From: Pseudomonas atagonensis
GTDB taxonomy: Bacteria; Pseudomonadota; Gammaproteobacteria; Pseudomonadales; Pseudomonadaceae
Length of the DNA: 38,470 bases
Assembly: GCF_011369485.1 (NCBI RefSeq)
Contig: NZ_VXCA01000021.1
Span: forward strand, 1 to 38,470
Reading direction: 5' to 3'
The notes under the pieces: generated by a model
Database searches by the model: none
Told to the model about the DNA's origin: nothing
Seen by the model: the letters and a program-made list of their open reading frames with translations, nothing else
Translations under genes and position numbers: made by a program
Part shown: positions 1 to 7,156 of the stretch, piece by piece
How the letters are laid out: every line of letters begins with the position of its first letter
How positions within the stretch are numbered: position 1 is the stretch's first letter

Positions 1-82
1 CCCGCGAACCGCCAGTGGCAACACCCGAAGCAACGGATATGCCCGCGAACCGCCAGCGGCACCACCCGAAGCAACGGATATG
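1..82. repeat. Tandem direct repeat, 41-nt unit, two copies
   Basis: Positions 1-41 and 42-82 are the same 41-nt unit with two substitutions (unit positions 16 and 21). The unit ends in CAACGGATATG. The period is not a multiple of three, so a conserved reading frame is unlikely to run through it. The array is cut by the window edge, so more copies may lie to the left. It sits beyond the terminator of the phosphate transporter. What it does is unknown. Confidence 0.75.
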
Positions 83-115
83 CCCCCAAATCCCATTCCC
101 CAAACCCAAACCCAA

Positions 116-149
116 AAAAAGGCGCGATCCTCTCGAATCGCGCCTTTTT
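116..149 (-). terminator. Rho-independent terminator of the PiT phosphate transporter gene
   Basis: A perfect 13-bp stem (116-128 with 137-149) and an 8-nt loop; the GC core GGCGCGAT is flanked by A and T runs, so it could terminate both strands. It lies 15 bp after the stop codon of the minus-strand transporter gene. Confidence 0.85.
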
Positions 150-164
150 CATTTCAGCGGTCTA

Positions 165-1640
165 TCAGCTAGCAAGCGCTTTCGACGCCAGCCAGAACAA
201 CCCGGCCGACAACGCCACGGTCGCTGGCAGGGTCAGCACCCACGCCAACAGAATGGTACGCACCGTTCCGCCTTGCAGGCCGCTCTTGTTAGCGACCATG
301 GTGCCCGCCACGCCAGAGGACAGAACGTGAGTGGTCGAAACCGGCAGGCTGAAGATGTTGGCCATACCGATCAGGCTCGCCGTGGTGATCTGCGCAGACA
401 TGCCCTGAGAGTAGGTCATACCTTGCTTGCCGATCTTCTCGCCAATGGTCAGTACCACGCGTTTCCAGCCAACCATGGTGCCCAGGCCCAGGGCCAGGGC
501 GACCGCCAGAATCACCCAGAACGGGGCGTATTCGGTGGTGGTGGTCAGGTCTTTGCGCAGTTTGTCCAGGTCAGCCTTTTCACGGGCTTCAAGCACTGGC
601 AGCTTGCTGACCTTCTTCGCAGTGTCGTCCAGGCAGAGCAGGTAGCGACGCACTTCGACGCGGCTGTCCGAGGACAGCGAGTGGTAGTCCGCTACACCTT
701 TGAGGGTGTGCAGCAGGGCGGCAATGGTCGGTTCGGTCTGCTGCGGGTTGCAGCGGAATTTCTCCGGCAGGTCGCCTTCCACGCTCTTGCCCAGGGCCAG
801 GAACTCGCCGAGGGAGTCGGCGTTACGCTGGTAGAACTGGCTCAGGTGCAGGGTCGCATCGCGGGTGCGTTCGATCTGGTAGGTCGTGCTGTTCAGGTCG
901 AGAACGAACTGCGCAGGGACGATACCGATCAGCACCAACATGATCAGGCCGATGCCTTTCTGGCCATCGTTGGAACCGTGCACGAAGCTCACGGCCATGG
1001 CCGAGATCACCAGGACCAGGCGGTTCCAGAACGGTGGGTGCTTCTTGTCGTCGATCTTGCGACGCTGTTCCGGCGTCTTGTGCATCTTCGACAGCGGGCG
1101 CCACCATTTCAGACCGATCAGCACCAGTGCCGCGATCAGGAAGCCGGCCATTGGCGAGAACACCAGCGAGGCGCCGATGTCGATCGCTTTCTGCCAGTTC
1201 ACGCCGTCGGCCAACGGGATGTCGTTGATCAGGGCATTGGCCAGGCCGACACCGAGGATCGAACCGATCAGCGTGTGCGAGCTGGAGGCCGGGATACCGA
1301 AGTACCAGGTGCCAAGGTTCCACGCGATTGCCGCTGCGAGCAACGAGAACACCATCGCCAGGCCATGGCCGGTGTTCACATTGATCAGCAGTTCAACCGG
1401 CAGCAAATGGACAATGGCATACGCCACGCCAACGCCGCCCAGCAGCACGCCGAGGAAATTGAACACACCGGAGAAGAACACCGCCAGGTGAGGCGGCATG
1501 GCTTTGGTGTAGATAACAGTGGCTACCGCGTTAGCGGTGTCATGAAATCCATTGATGAACTCGAAGGCGAGGACAAACGTCAGGGCGAGCAAGAGGCTCA
1601 CAAGCACCCAAGCATCCAGTCCGCTGAATAAATCGATCAT
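165..1640 (-). CDS. Inorganic phosphate transporter, PiT family
   Basis: A 491-aa inner-membrane protein expected to carry phosphate (probably as a metal-phosphate complex) with protons into the cell. The duplicated PHO4-family signatures are visible: GFHDTANA near residues 31-38 and HGSNDGQKG near 221-229, plus the paired serine-rich motifs GIPASSSHTLIGS (about 115-127) and SLPVSTTHVLSSG (in the C-terminal part). Hydrophobic segments occupy both ends, and a long hydrophilic insert lies roughly between residues 250 and 370, as in E. coli PitA-type proteins of about 490-500 aa. The start is the ATG at 1640; its ribosome-binding site is weak. No gene for a DUF47/PhoU-like partner, often found next to shorter PiT proteins, is adjacent, so it appears to be a single-gene unit ending at the terminator at 116-149. 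No Pho box was recognised upstream. Confidence 0.93.
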   Translation of the reverse strand: MIDLFSGLDAWVLVSLLLALTFVLAFEFINGFHDTANAVATVIYTKAMPPHLAVFFSGVFNFLGVLLGGVGVAYAIVHLLPVELLINVNTGHGLAMVFSLLAAAIAWNLGTWYFGIPASSSHTLIGSILGVGLANALINDIPLADGVNWQKAIDIGASLVFSPMAGFLIAALVLIGLKWWRPLSKMHKTPEQRRKIDDKKHPPFWNRLVLVISAMAVSFVHGSNDGQKGIGLIMLVLIGIVPAQFVLDLNSTTYQIERTRDATLHLSQFYQRNADSLGEFLALGKSVEGDLPEKFRCNPQQTEPTIAALLHTLKGVADYHSLSSDSRVEVRRYLLCLDDTAKKVSKLPVLEAREKADLDKLRKDLTTTTEYAPFWVILAVALALGLGTMVGWKRVVLTIGEKIGKQGMTYSQGMSAQITTASLIGMANIFSLPVSTTHVLSSGVAGTMVANKSGLQGGTVRTILLAWVLTLPATVALSAGLFWLASKALAS

Positions 1641-2015
1641 GAAGGTTTTCTGACCCGGTCGTAAGGGGGCGCGATTATGCCAGAAAAGTCTCGAAATCGA
1701 TGCCCTACCTGCTCATCGGTAACACTCTTCTTCGATTTAATTTGTTGCAGCACGTGAAAACCAAGCGGCGCACAGGGTTTTTCAAGTTATTGATTTTGCT
1801 GAAAAAATGATTTTCACAGGGGCGTTTTTGCAGGTGCGCAGAAGGCTCAAACGCTTGTCTGAAATATCTGTGAAACCTGTCTGAAGTGTCCCTTCAGCCC
1901 GTAAGGCGGGGGAGATAGCCGCTGCCCGCGGGTAGCGGGCGCGCAAGGCTTCGTCATCACACCGCGCTTGTAGCCGGTGCTGGCGCAAACCTTCGGAGAC
2001 TCAAAAAACCGAGAC
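1641..2015. other. Intergenic region, no credible gene; strong palindrome
   Basis: 375 bp between two minus-strand genes, so it should hold the promoter of the PiT gene. An inverted repeat TGAAAA-N5-TTTTCA lies at 1800-1816 in an AT-rich patch. A GC-rich 20-bp palindrome (1919-1938, one G-T wobble, centred on CCCGCGGG) lies next to further GC-rich sequence. A 68-codon minus-strand frame at 1782-1988 has no ribosome-binding site or recognisable sequence. A small RNA cannot be excluded, but I see no classic terminator inside. Confidence 0.5.
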
Positions 2016-2036
2016 TTATGGCTCTTCGGTTTTGAG
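2000..2036 (-). terminator. Possible terminator overlapping the end of the small hypothetical gene
   Basis: CTCAAAAAACCGA (2000-2012) pairs with TCGGTTTTGAG (2026-2036) apart from a two-base A bulge. The stop codon of the minus-strand gene at 2016-2216 lies in the loop. The A/T-rich arms give a U-rich transcript end, but the stem is weak, so this is tentative. Confidence 0.4.
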
Positions 2037-2216
2037 TTCTTCTTCCATCTTTTTCAGTTCTTGCTGGAAAACCTGATCCTGAACGGTCGGCCGTTTCCGC
2101 CATGCCTTGCGTTCCGGTTCTGGTTGAGCGGCGTAGGTGGTGACTTCCCCGCCGTAAACTTCCTTGTAACGTTGTTCCTGGCGCTCAAGTTCCGCGCGCA
2201 GTTCGTCTTTCGTCAC
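2016..2216 (-). CDS. Small charged hypothetical protein (66 aa)
   Basis: The predicted product is very hydrophilic, Glu/Lys/Arg/Gln-rich and probably largely alpha-helical, with possible coiled-coil stretches at both ends ([13 protein letters not shown] near residues 9-21 and [15 protein letters not shown] at the C-terminus). There is no signal peptide, membrane segment or Cys. The start is GTG at 2216, preceded by AGGT about 10 nt upstream. I recall similar short uncharacterised proteins in Pseudomonas but can assign no function. It is a lone gene: the next gene upstream (pcaR) is divergent. The strongly biased composition and intact frame argue for a real gene; the short length and weak start signals keep confidence moderate. 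Confidence 0.6.
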   Translation of the reverse strand: MTKDELRAELERQEQRYKEVYGGEVTTYAAQPEPERKAWRKRPTVQDQVFQQELKKMEEELKTEEP

Positions 2217-2753
2217 AGTGCTACCTGTTTGAGTTGAGTTAAATGTCTGGCGAAACGCACGGCAACAAATCGATTGATCGGGCCCGCCGAAGGTTCAACG
2301 CCCGAGCTGGCATTGATGGAATCGGCAGAACGATCAAGACTTCCATGTTGCAGGCGGCTACGTCACCAGATTAAAACTGACGCAGCATCAGTTTCCAGTA
2401 ATCAGCGAGCGTGCTGGCGGTGCATGAGTATGAGCGTCAGGCGCTGGCCGGGCTGACCGCGATGGACATCGCGTCAGCGGATGGCGTCGTTATCAAAGAA
2501 AAAACGACAAGCCACTGAGTTGCATTATAGCGGTCGATTCGGGATTGACTATCTCTGCCAAGTTAAAAACGGTTCTGGATGTGTGATTGTTTTGTGACTC
2601 ACAACTTTTAACAGAAGTTGCCGGCAGGGTGTTGCCTTGTTTGTCAGGTGATCAGTTTCTGGCGTCATTTAGTCGAACAACTAAGCCGAGAATCCATGAT
2701 GCCGTGAAGTTCGAATCTCCGTAATCAGGGAGTTGATCAGCGCTGCTGGGTCA
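2217..2753. other. Long intergenic region before pcaR; one doubtful micro-ORF
   Basis: About 540 bp with no convincing gene. It should hold the promoter of the minus-strand 66-aa gene and the distal part of the pcaR promoter region. An inverted repeat CAACTT-N7-AAGTTG lies at 2602-2620. A short frame at 2411-2518 (GTG start, 35 aa, product containing HEYERQALAGL and ending KEKTTSH) lacks a ribosome-binding site; it could be a gene remnant or chance. Nothing else recognisable was seen. Confidence 0.5.
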
Positions 2754-2785
2754 TTGCGATAATCGGTCGACGGTTCGATAATCGC
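2754..2785 (+). promoter_or_regulatory. PcaR operator at the pcaR promoter (autoregulation)
   Basis: Two copies of CGATAATCG lie at 2757-2765 and 2776-2784, exactly 19 bp apart. They match the half-sites before pcaK and pcaI. PcaR of P. putida is known to bind sequences of this type and to repress its own gene; assignment here is by similarity and position, about 85 bp before the pcaR start. Confidence 0.75.
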
Positions 2786-2869
2786 CCAATCTTGGCGTCT
2801 CCGCCCTTGTGCATCTCCCCGGGAGTCGCTTGTATAGCCATTGAATCGTGCCGGAACCAAGGACAAGAA

Positions 2870-3712
2870 ATGAACGATCAAATGCGCAACTCCTTCACCT
2901 CGGTGGCGCCGCCGATTGTTGCCTCGCCGGCCAAACGCATTCAGGCACTGACCGGTGATCCGGACTTCATGACCTCGCTGGCCCGTGGCCTGGCAGTGGT
3001 GCAGGCCTTTCAGGAGCGCAAGCGGCACCTGACTATCGCGCAGATCAGCCACCGCACGGAAATTCCCCGCGCCGCCGTGCGCCGTTGCCTGCACACGTTG
3101 ATCAAGCTCGGTTACGCCACCACTGACGGGCGCACTTACAGTTTGTTGCCAAAAGTGCTGACCCTCGGCCACGCCTATTTGTCCTCGACGCCGCTTGCCG
3201 TCTCTGCGCAGCCGTACCTCGACCGCATGAGCGAACAACTGCATGAAGCCTGCAACATGGCCACGCTCGAGGGTGACGACATTCTGTATATCGCCCGTTC
3301 GGCCACCACGCAGCGCCTGATTTCCGTGGATCTGTCGGTGGGCGGACGCTTGCCGGCCTATTGCACGTCGATGGGGCGCATACTGCTGGCGGCGCTGGAT
3401 GACACGTCGCTGGGCGAATACCTCGACCACGCCGAACTTGTCGCCAAGACCAGTCGCACCCTCCACACGCCCGAGGCCTTGCTCGAATGCCTGCAAGAAG
3501 TGCGGCAGCAGGGCTGGTGCATTGTCGATCAGGAGCTGGAGCAGGGTCTGCGTTCAATCGCCGTGCCGGTCTACGACGCTTCCGGTCAGGTGGTTGCGGC
3601 GCTCAACGTCAGTACCCACGCCGGTCGCGTCAGTCGTACCGAGCTTGAGCAACGCTTCCTGCCGGGGCTGCTCAGCGCCAGCCGCGACCTCAGTGCGCAA
3701 TTGTTTGCCTGA
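2870..3712 (+). CDS. pcaR: PcaR, IclR-family regulator of the pca regulon
   Basis: A 280-aa transcription factor. In P. putida PcaR activates pca genes in response to beta-ketoadipate and represses its own synthesis. An N-terminal winged helix-turn-helix (about residues 34-95; SLARGLAVVQAF opens the IclR domain, then LTIAQISHRTEIPRAAVRR) is followed by the IclR effector domain (about 105-275; ARSATTQRLISVDLSVGGRLPAYCTSMGR across the middle, IVDQELEQGLRSIAVPV near the end). The frame is open further upstream, but the ATG at 2870 is chosen because AGGA precedes it by 6 nt and the resulting length fits known PcaR proteins. It stands at the head of the whole pca cluster, with its own operator at 2754-2785 and the pcaK operator 8 bp after its stop codon. 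Confidence 0.95.
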   Translation: MNDQMRNSFTSVAPPIVASPAKRIQALTGDPDFMTSLARGLAVVQAFQERKRHLTIAQISHRTEIPRAAVRRCLHTLIKLGYATTDGRTYSLLPKVLTLGHAYLSSTPLAVSAQPYLDRMSEQLHEACNMATLEGDDILYIARSATTQRLISVDLSVGGRLPAYCTSMGRILLAALDDTSLGEYLDHAELVAKTSRTLHTPEALLECLQEVRQQGWCIVDQELEQGLRSIAVPVYDASGQVVAALNVSTHAGRVSRTELEQRFLPGLLSASRDLSAQLFA

Positions 3713-3720
3713 TGAAGCTG

Positions 3721-3752
3721 TTCGATAAACGCACAGTGTTGCGTTTATCGAA
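3721..3752 (+). promoter_or_regulatory. PcaR operator upstream of pcaK
   Basis: A perfect inverted repeat: 13-bp arms TTCGATAAACGCA (3721-3733) and its complement (3740-3752) around a 6-bp centre. The cores CGATAAACG and CGTTTATCG are 19 bp apart, as in the other two operators. It starts 8 bp after the pcaR stop. There is no T run, so a terminator role is less likely. Confidence 0.8.
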
Positions 3753-3863
3753 TTGACGCTAAAACCCTCGGATCATTAATGTCGCGGCAGCGTCATCCGG
3801 CGCTGATGTGAATGAGCCCGCCGGATTGTCGACTCCCATAATAATGACAAGAGGCAACTCACC

Positions 3864-3926
3864 ATGCGCACGTTCCCTGACTGTCTCAGCCCCATCCCCT
3901 GTTGCCGGGTTTTCCGCAACGCCTGA
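3864..3926 (+). CDS. Possible leader peptide ORF (20 aa) upstream of pcaK
   Basis: An ATG preceded by AGAGG at 9-nt spacing, a better ribosome-binding site than that of pcaK itself, opens a 20-codon frame ending in TGA at 3924-3926. The product contains a CC pair and begins MRTFPDC. It lies between the PcaR operator and pcaK, ending 80 nt before pcaK. It could be a translated leader that influences pcaK expression, the residue of an older start region, or chance. No homologue is recognised. Confidence 0.25.
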   Translation: MRTFPDCLSPIPCCRVFRNA

Positions 3927-3996
3927 TCCACACCTTCTATTCTTGTGACCGTGCCGTGTTTCGGCCGGCCGCCGTTCGACTGCGTTTTTTGCGTGG

Positions 3997-4007
3997 AATA
4001 AAAATAA
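3997..4007 (+). promoter_or_regulatory. Candidate Hfq/Crc binding motif at the pcaK start
   Basis: AATAAAAATAA runs straight into the pcaK ATG and fits an extended AAnAAnAAnAA pattern. In Pseudomonas, Hfq with Crc blocks translation at AAnAAnAA motifs near start codons when preferred carbon sources are present. Binding here is inferred from sequence only. Confidence 0.55.
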
Positions 4008-5353
4008 TGAACCAGCCTCAGTCCGCTGTAGGTCAATGCCTCGACGTGCAGACCTTCATCAATGCTCAACCGATCTCGCGCTATCAGTGGCGCGTAGTGA
4101 TCCTGTGTTTCCTGATTGTCTTTCTCGATGGCCTCGACACGGCTGCGATGGGGTTTATTGCCCCGGCACTGTCGCAGGACTGGGGCATCGACCGCGCCAG
4201 CCTCGGCCCGGTGATGAGTGCCGCGCTGATCGGCATGGTCTTCGGCGCGCTCGGCTCGGGGCCTTTGGCTGACCGCTTCGGGCGAAAAGTCGTACTCGTG
4301 GGCGCCGTCATTCTGTTCGGTGCGTTCAGTCTGGCGTCGGCCTACAGCACCAACGTCGAGCAATTGCTGGTACTGCGCTTTTTGACCGGCCTCGGTCTGG
4401 GCGCCGGCATGCCCAATGCCACCACACTGCTGTCGGAATACACCCCCGAACGCAAAAAATCGTTGCTGGTAACCAGCATGTTCTGCGGTTTCAACCTTGG
4501 CATGGCCGGTGGCGGGTTTATTTCCGCCAAGCTGATTCCGGCGTTCGGCTGGCACAGCCTATTGCTGATCGGCGGGATTCTGCCGCTGATCCTCGCTGTT
4601 GTGCTGCTGTTCTGGCTGCCGGAATCGGCGCGTTATCTGGTCGTGCGTAACCGTGGCACCGACAAAGTGCGCAAAACTCTCGCGCCGATCGATCCGGTCA
4701 CTGTCGCCCAGGCTTCCAGCTTCAGCGTGCCGGAACAGAAAACCGTCAAGGCGCGCAACGTCTTCGCGGTGATCTTCTCGGGCACCTACAGCACCGGCAC
4801 CTTGTTGTTGTGGCTGACCTATTTCATGGGCCTGGTGATTGTTTATCTGCTGACCAGCTGGTTGCCGACGCTGATGCGTGACAGCGGCGCGAGCATGGAA
4901 CAAGCGGCATTCATTGGTGCGTTGTTCCAGTTCGGCGGTGTCTTGAGTGCGGTCGCTGTGGGATGGGCGATGGACCGCTTCAATCCGCATAAGGTCATCG
5001 GCACTTTCTACCTGCTGGCCGGGGTATTCGCCTACGCGGTCGGACAAAGTCTGGGCAACATCACCTTGCTGGCGACGCTGGTGCTGGTGGCGGGGATGTG
5101 TGTGAACGGTGCGCAATCGGCAATGCCGTCGCTGGCGGCGCGGTTTTACCCGACGCAAGGGCGGGCGACCGGGGTGTCGTGGATGCTCGGGATTGGCCGT
5201 TTCGGCGCGATTCTCGGGGCGTGGATGGGCGCGACGCTGTTGGGCCTGGGCTGGAATTTCGAGCAGGTGCTGACGGCGCTGGTGATTCCGGCGGCGCTGG
5301 CCACCACGGCGGTGGTGATCAAGGGCATGGTCAGCCATGCGGACGCGACTTGA
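4007..5353 (+). CDS. pcaK: PcaK, 4-hydroxybenzoate/protocatechuate MFS transporter
   Basis: A 448-aa inner-membrane symporter of the aromatic acid:H+ symporter family that takes up 4-hydroxybenzoate and protocatechuate and is linked to chemotaxis in P. putida. The DGxD motif characteristic of PcaK is present at residues 41-44 (DGLD) in the first membrane segment, and the MFS loop signature GPLADRFGRK lies between segments 2 and 3. Twelve hydrophobic segments can be traced. The start at 4007 is preferred over an upstream in-frame ATG at 3902 because it gives the length and N-terminus (MNQPQ) I associate with PcaK; TGGA precedes it. Expression is probably controlled by PcaR through 3721-3752 and perhaps by Hfq/Crc at the start codon. 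No pobA gene for 4-hydroxybenzoate hydroxylation is in the window. Confidence 0.93.
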   Translation: MNQPQSAVGQCLDVQTFINAQPISRYQWRVVILCFLIVFLDGLDTAAMGFIAPALSQDWGIDRASLGPVMSAALIGMVFGALGSGPLADRFGRKVVLVGAVILFGAFSLASAYSTNVEQLLVLRFLTGLGLGAGMPNATTLLSEYTPERKKSLLVTSMFCGFNLGMAGGGFISAKLIPAFGWHSLLLIGGILPLILAVVLLFWLPESARYLVVRNRGTDKVRKTLAPIDPVTVAQASSFSVPEQKTVKARNVFAVIFSGTYSTGTLLLWLTYFMGLVIVYLLTSWLPTLMRDSGASMEQAAFIGALFQFGGVLSAVAVGWAMDRFNPHKVIGTFYLLAGVFAYAVGQSLGNITLLATLVLVAGMCVNGAQSAMPSLAARFYPTQGRATGVSWMLGIGRFGAILGAWMGATLLGLGWNFEQVLTALVIPAALATTAVVIKGMVSHADAT

Positions 5354-5363
5354 GTTTGAGCGC

Positions 5364-5383
5364 ATTGTTAGGGAAGTAACAAT
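5364..5383. repeat. Inverted repeat between pcaK and pcaI
   Basis: ATTGTTA-GGGAAG-TAACAAT is a perfect 7-bp inverted repeat 10 bp after the pcaK stop and just before the PcaR operator of pcaI. It has no T run and is too weak for a standard terminator; it could be a second operator or chance. Confidence 0.4.
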
Positions 5384-5385
5384 CT

Positions 5386-5416
5386 GTTCGATAAACGAAC
5401 ACTCAGTCGATTATCG
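5386..5416 (+). promoter_or_regulatory. PcaR operator at the pcaI promoter
   Basis: Half-sites CGATAAACG (5389-5397) and CGATTATCG (5408-5416) are 19 bp apart, about 105 bp before pcaI. In P. putida PcaR activates pcaIJ by binding in this type of promoter. The position suggests it drives at least pcaI-J-F and possibly pcaHG. Confidence 0.8.
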
Positions 5417-5519
5417 GATTGTTTGGCACATTTCCCAGGCTTAATCTTCAGTGACTCCGGCGCAGAACCTCGCGCCTTTTTATCACTGGCGATTCATTAC
5501 AAAAACGGGAGCCCGCTCC

Positions 5520-6377
5520 ATGGCTGAGATCCTTTCGCTGCACGACGCAGTGAAGCAATTCGTCAACGACGGCGACACCGTCGCGCTCGAAGGCTTTACG
5601 CACCTGATCCCTACGGCAGCGGGTCATGAAATCATTCGTCAGGGCAAGAAAGATCTGACGCTGGTGCGGATGACGCCTGACCTGATCTACGACCAACTGA
5701 TCGGTGCCGGTTGTGCACGCAAGCTGATCTTCTCCTGGGGCGGCAACCCTGGCGTGGGTTCGCTGCACCGTCTGCGCGACGCGGTCGAGAAACAATGGCC
5801 ACACGCGCTGGAAATCGAAGAACACAGCCACGCCGACCTGGCCAATGCCTACGTCGCCGGCGCTTCCGGACTGCCATTCGCCGTGCTGCGGGCCTACGCC
5901 GGTTCCGACTTGCCGAAGGTCAACCCGCTGATCAAATCCGTGACGTGCCCGTTCACCGGTGAAGTGCTGGCGGCGGTGCCGTCGGTGCGCCCGGACGTGA
6001 CCGTGATCCACGCCCAGAAAGCCGACCGCAAGGGCAACGTGCTGCTGTGGGGCATTCTCGGTGTGCAGAAAGAAGCCGCTCTGGCCGCCAAGCGCTGCAT
6101 CGTCACCGTTGAAGAAATTGTCGATGACCTCAAGGCACCGATGAACGCTTGCGTGTTACCGACCTGGGCCTTGAGCGCGGTTTGCCATGTGCCGGGCGGC
6201 GCACATCCGTCCTACGCCCACGGGTACACCGAGCGTGACAACCGTTTCTATCAGGCGTGGGATCCGATCGCCCGTGACCGTGAGACGTTTACCGCGTGGA
6301 TCAATGAATACATCCATGGCTGCGCTGACTTCAGCGAGTTCCAGGCCAAATTGGCCGCTGCTTCGGAGGCCAAGTAA
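5520..6377 (+). CDS. pcaI: PcaI, 3-oxoadipate CoA-transferase subunit A
   Basis: A 285-aa subunit of the enzyme that moves CoA from succinyl-CoA to beta-ketoadipate, the penultimate step of the pathway. The family I CoA-transferase fold is visible: GFTHLIPTAAGHEIIRQG near residues 24-41, and the glycine-rich FSWGGNPGVGSLHRLRD segment around 75-91. At 285 aa it is longer than the 231-aa PcaI of P. putida and resembles the CatI/PcaI type described in other pseudomonads, where the partner is about 256-260 aa. The ATG at 5520 (GGGAGC upstream) is preferred to an open frame extending 23 codons earlier. It overlaps pcaJ by one base (TAATG), indicating translational coupling of the two subunits. Confidence 0.93.
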   Translation: MAEILSLHDAVKQFVNDGDTVALEGFTHLIPTAAGHEIIRQGKKDLTLVRMTPDLIYDQLIGAGCARKLIFSWGGNPGVGSLHRLRDAVEKQWPHALEIEEHSHADLANAYVAGASGLPFAVLRAYAGSDLPKVNPLIKSVTCPFTGEVLAAVPSVRPDVTVIHAQKADRKGNVLLWGILGVQKEAALAAKRCIVTVEEIVDDLKAPMNACVLPTWALSAVCHVPGGAHPSYAHGYTERDNRFYQAWDPIARDRETFTAWINEYIHGCADFSEFQAKLAAASEAK

Positions 6378-7156
6378 TGACGTACACCACCAATGAAATG
6401 ATGACCGTCGCCGCGGCCCGTCGCCTGAAGAACGGTTCGGTGTGCTTCGTCGGCATCGGCCTGCCGTCGAAAGCCGCCAACCTCGCACGCCTGACCTCGT
6501 CGCCGGACGTGGTGTTGATCTACGAATCCGGCCCGATTGGCGCCAAACCGAGCGTGCTGCCGCTGTCCATCGGTGACGGCGAACTGGCGGAAACCGCTGA
6601 CACTGTCGTCCCGACCGGTGAGATTTTTCGCTACTGGCTGCAGGGCGGGCGCATCGACGTCGGTTTTCTCGGCGCAGCGCAGGTCGACCGCTTCGGCAAC
6701 ATCAACACCACCGTGGTCGGCGATTACTTCTCGCCGAAAGTGCGTCTGCCGGGTGCCGGTGGCGCGCCGGAAATTGCCGGTTCGGCGAAAAGCGTGTTGA
6801 TCATCCTTAAACAGTCGGCGCGTTCGTTTGTCGACAAACTCGATTTCATTACTTCGGTCGGTCATGGCGAAGGCGGCGATTCGCGCAAGCGTCTGGGCCT
6901 GCCGGGTGCCGGCCCGGTCGGGATCATCACCGACCTGTGCATCATGGAGCCGGAAGAGGGCACTCATGAATTCGTGGTCACCGCACTGCACCCGGGTGTG
7001 ACCCGTGAGCAAGTGGTCGCCGCCACCGGTTGGGCGATCCGTTTTGCCGACAGCGTTGAACAAACTGCTGAGCCGACCGAAGTCGAGCTGACTGCGCTGC
7101 GCGATCTCGAAGCGCGCACCGCTGCGGCCCATGGTCAGGCACCGGGAGAAGCATGA
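6377..7156 (+). CDS. pcaJ: PcaJ, 3-oxoadipate CoA-transferase subunit B
   Basis: The 259-aa catalytic subunit partnering PcaI. The likely catalytic glutamate is Glu50 in the YESGPIG motif, equivalent to the ESG/ENG motif of family I CoA-transferases, where it forms the glutamyl-CoA thioester. GQP-type substrate-loop sequences and the glycine-rich [15 protein letters not shown] segment follow. It starts inside the pcaI stop codon and its own stop overlaps the first of two candidate pcaF start codons, so I, J and F form one tightly packed transcription unit. Like PcaI it is longer than the P. putida counterpart (213 aa), so the pair belongs to the longer subtype. Confidence 0.93.
   Translation: MTYTTNEMMTVAAARRLKNGSVCFVGIGLPSKAANLARLTSSPDVVLIYESGPIGAKPSVLPLSIGDGELAETADTVVPTGEIFRYWLQGGRIDVGFLGAAQVDRFGNINTTVVGDYFSPKVRLPGAGGAPEIAGSAKSVLIILKQSARSFVDKLDFITSVGHGEGGDSRKRLGLPGAGPVGIITDLCIMEPEEGTHEFVVTALHPGVTREQVVAATGWAIRFADSVEQTAEPTEVELTALRDLEARTAAAHGQAPGEA

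Noticed and set aside
15..1631. 538-codon plus-strand frame opposite the phosphate transporter gene
   Set aside because: It is antisense to a clear PiT protein, has His/Gln/Arg-rich composition typical of a shadow frame in high-GC DNA and no ribosome-binding site.
1782..1988. 68-codon minus-strand frame in the intergenic region
   Set aside because: No ribosome-binding site, no recognisable sequence, and it spans the GC palindrome at 1919-1938.
2602..2620. CAACTT-N7-AAGTTG inverted repeat upstream of pcaR
   Set aside because: Only 6-bp arms, unlike the PcaR half-sites and about 250 bp from the gene; could be chance.
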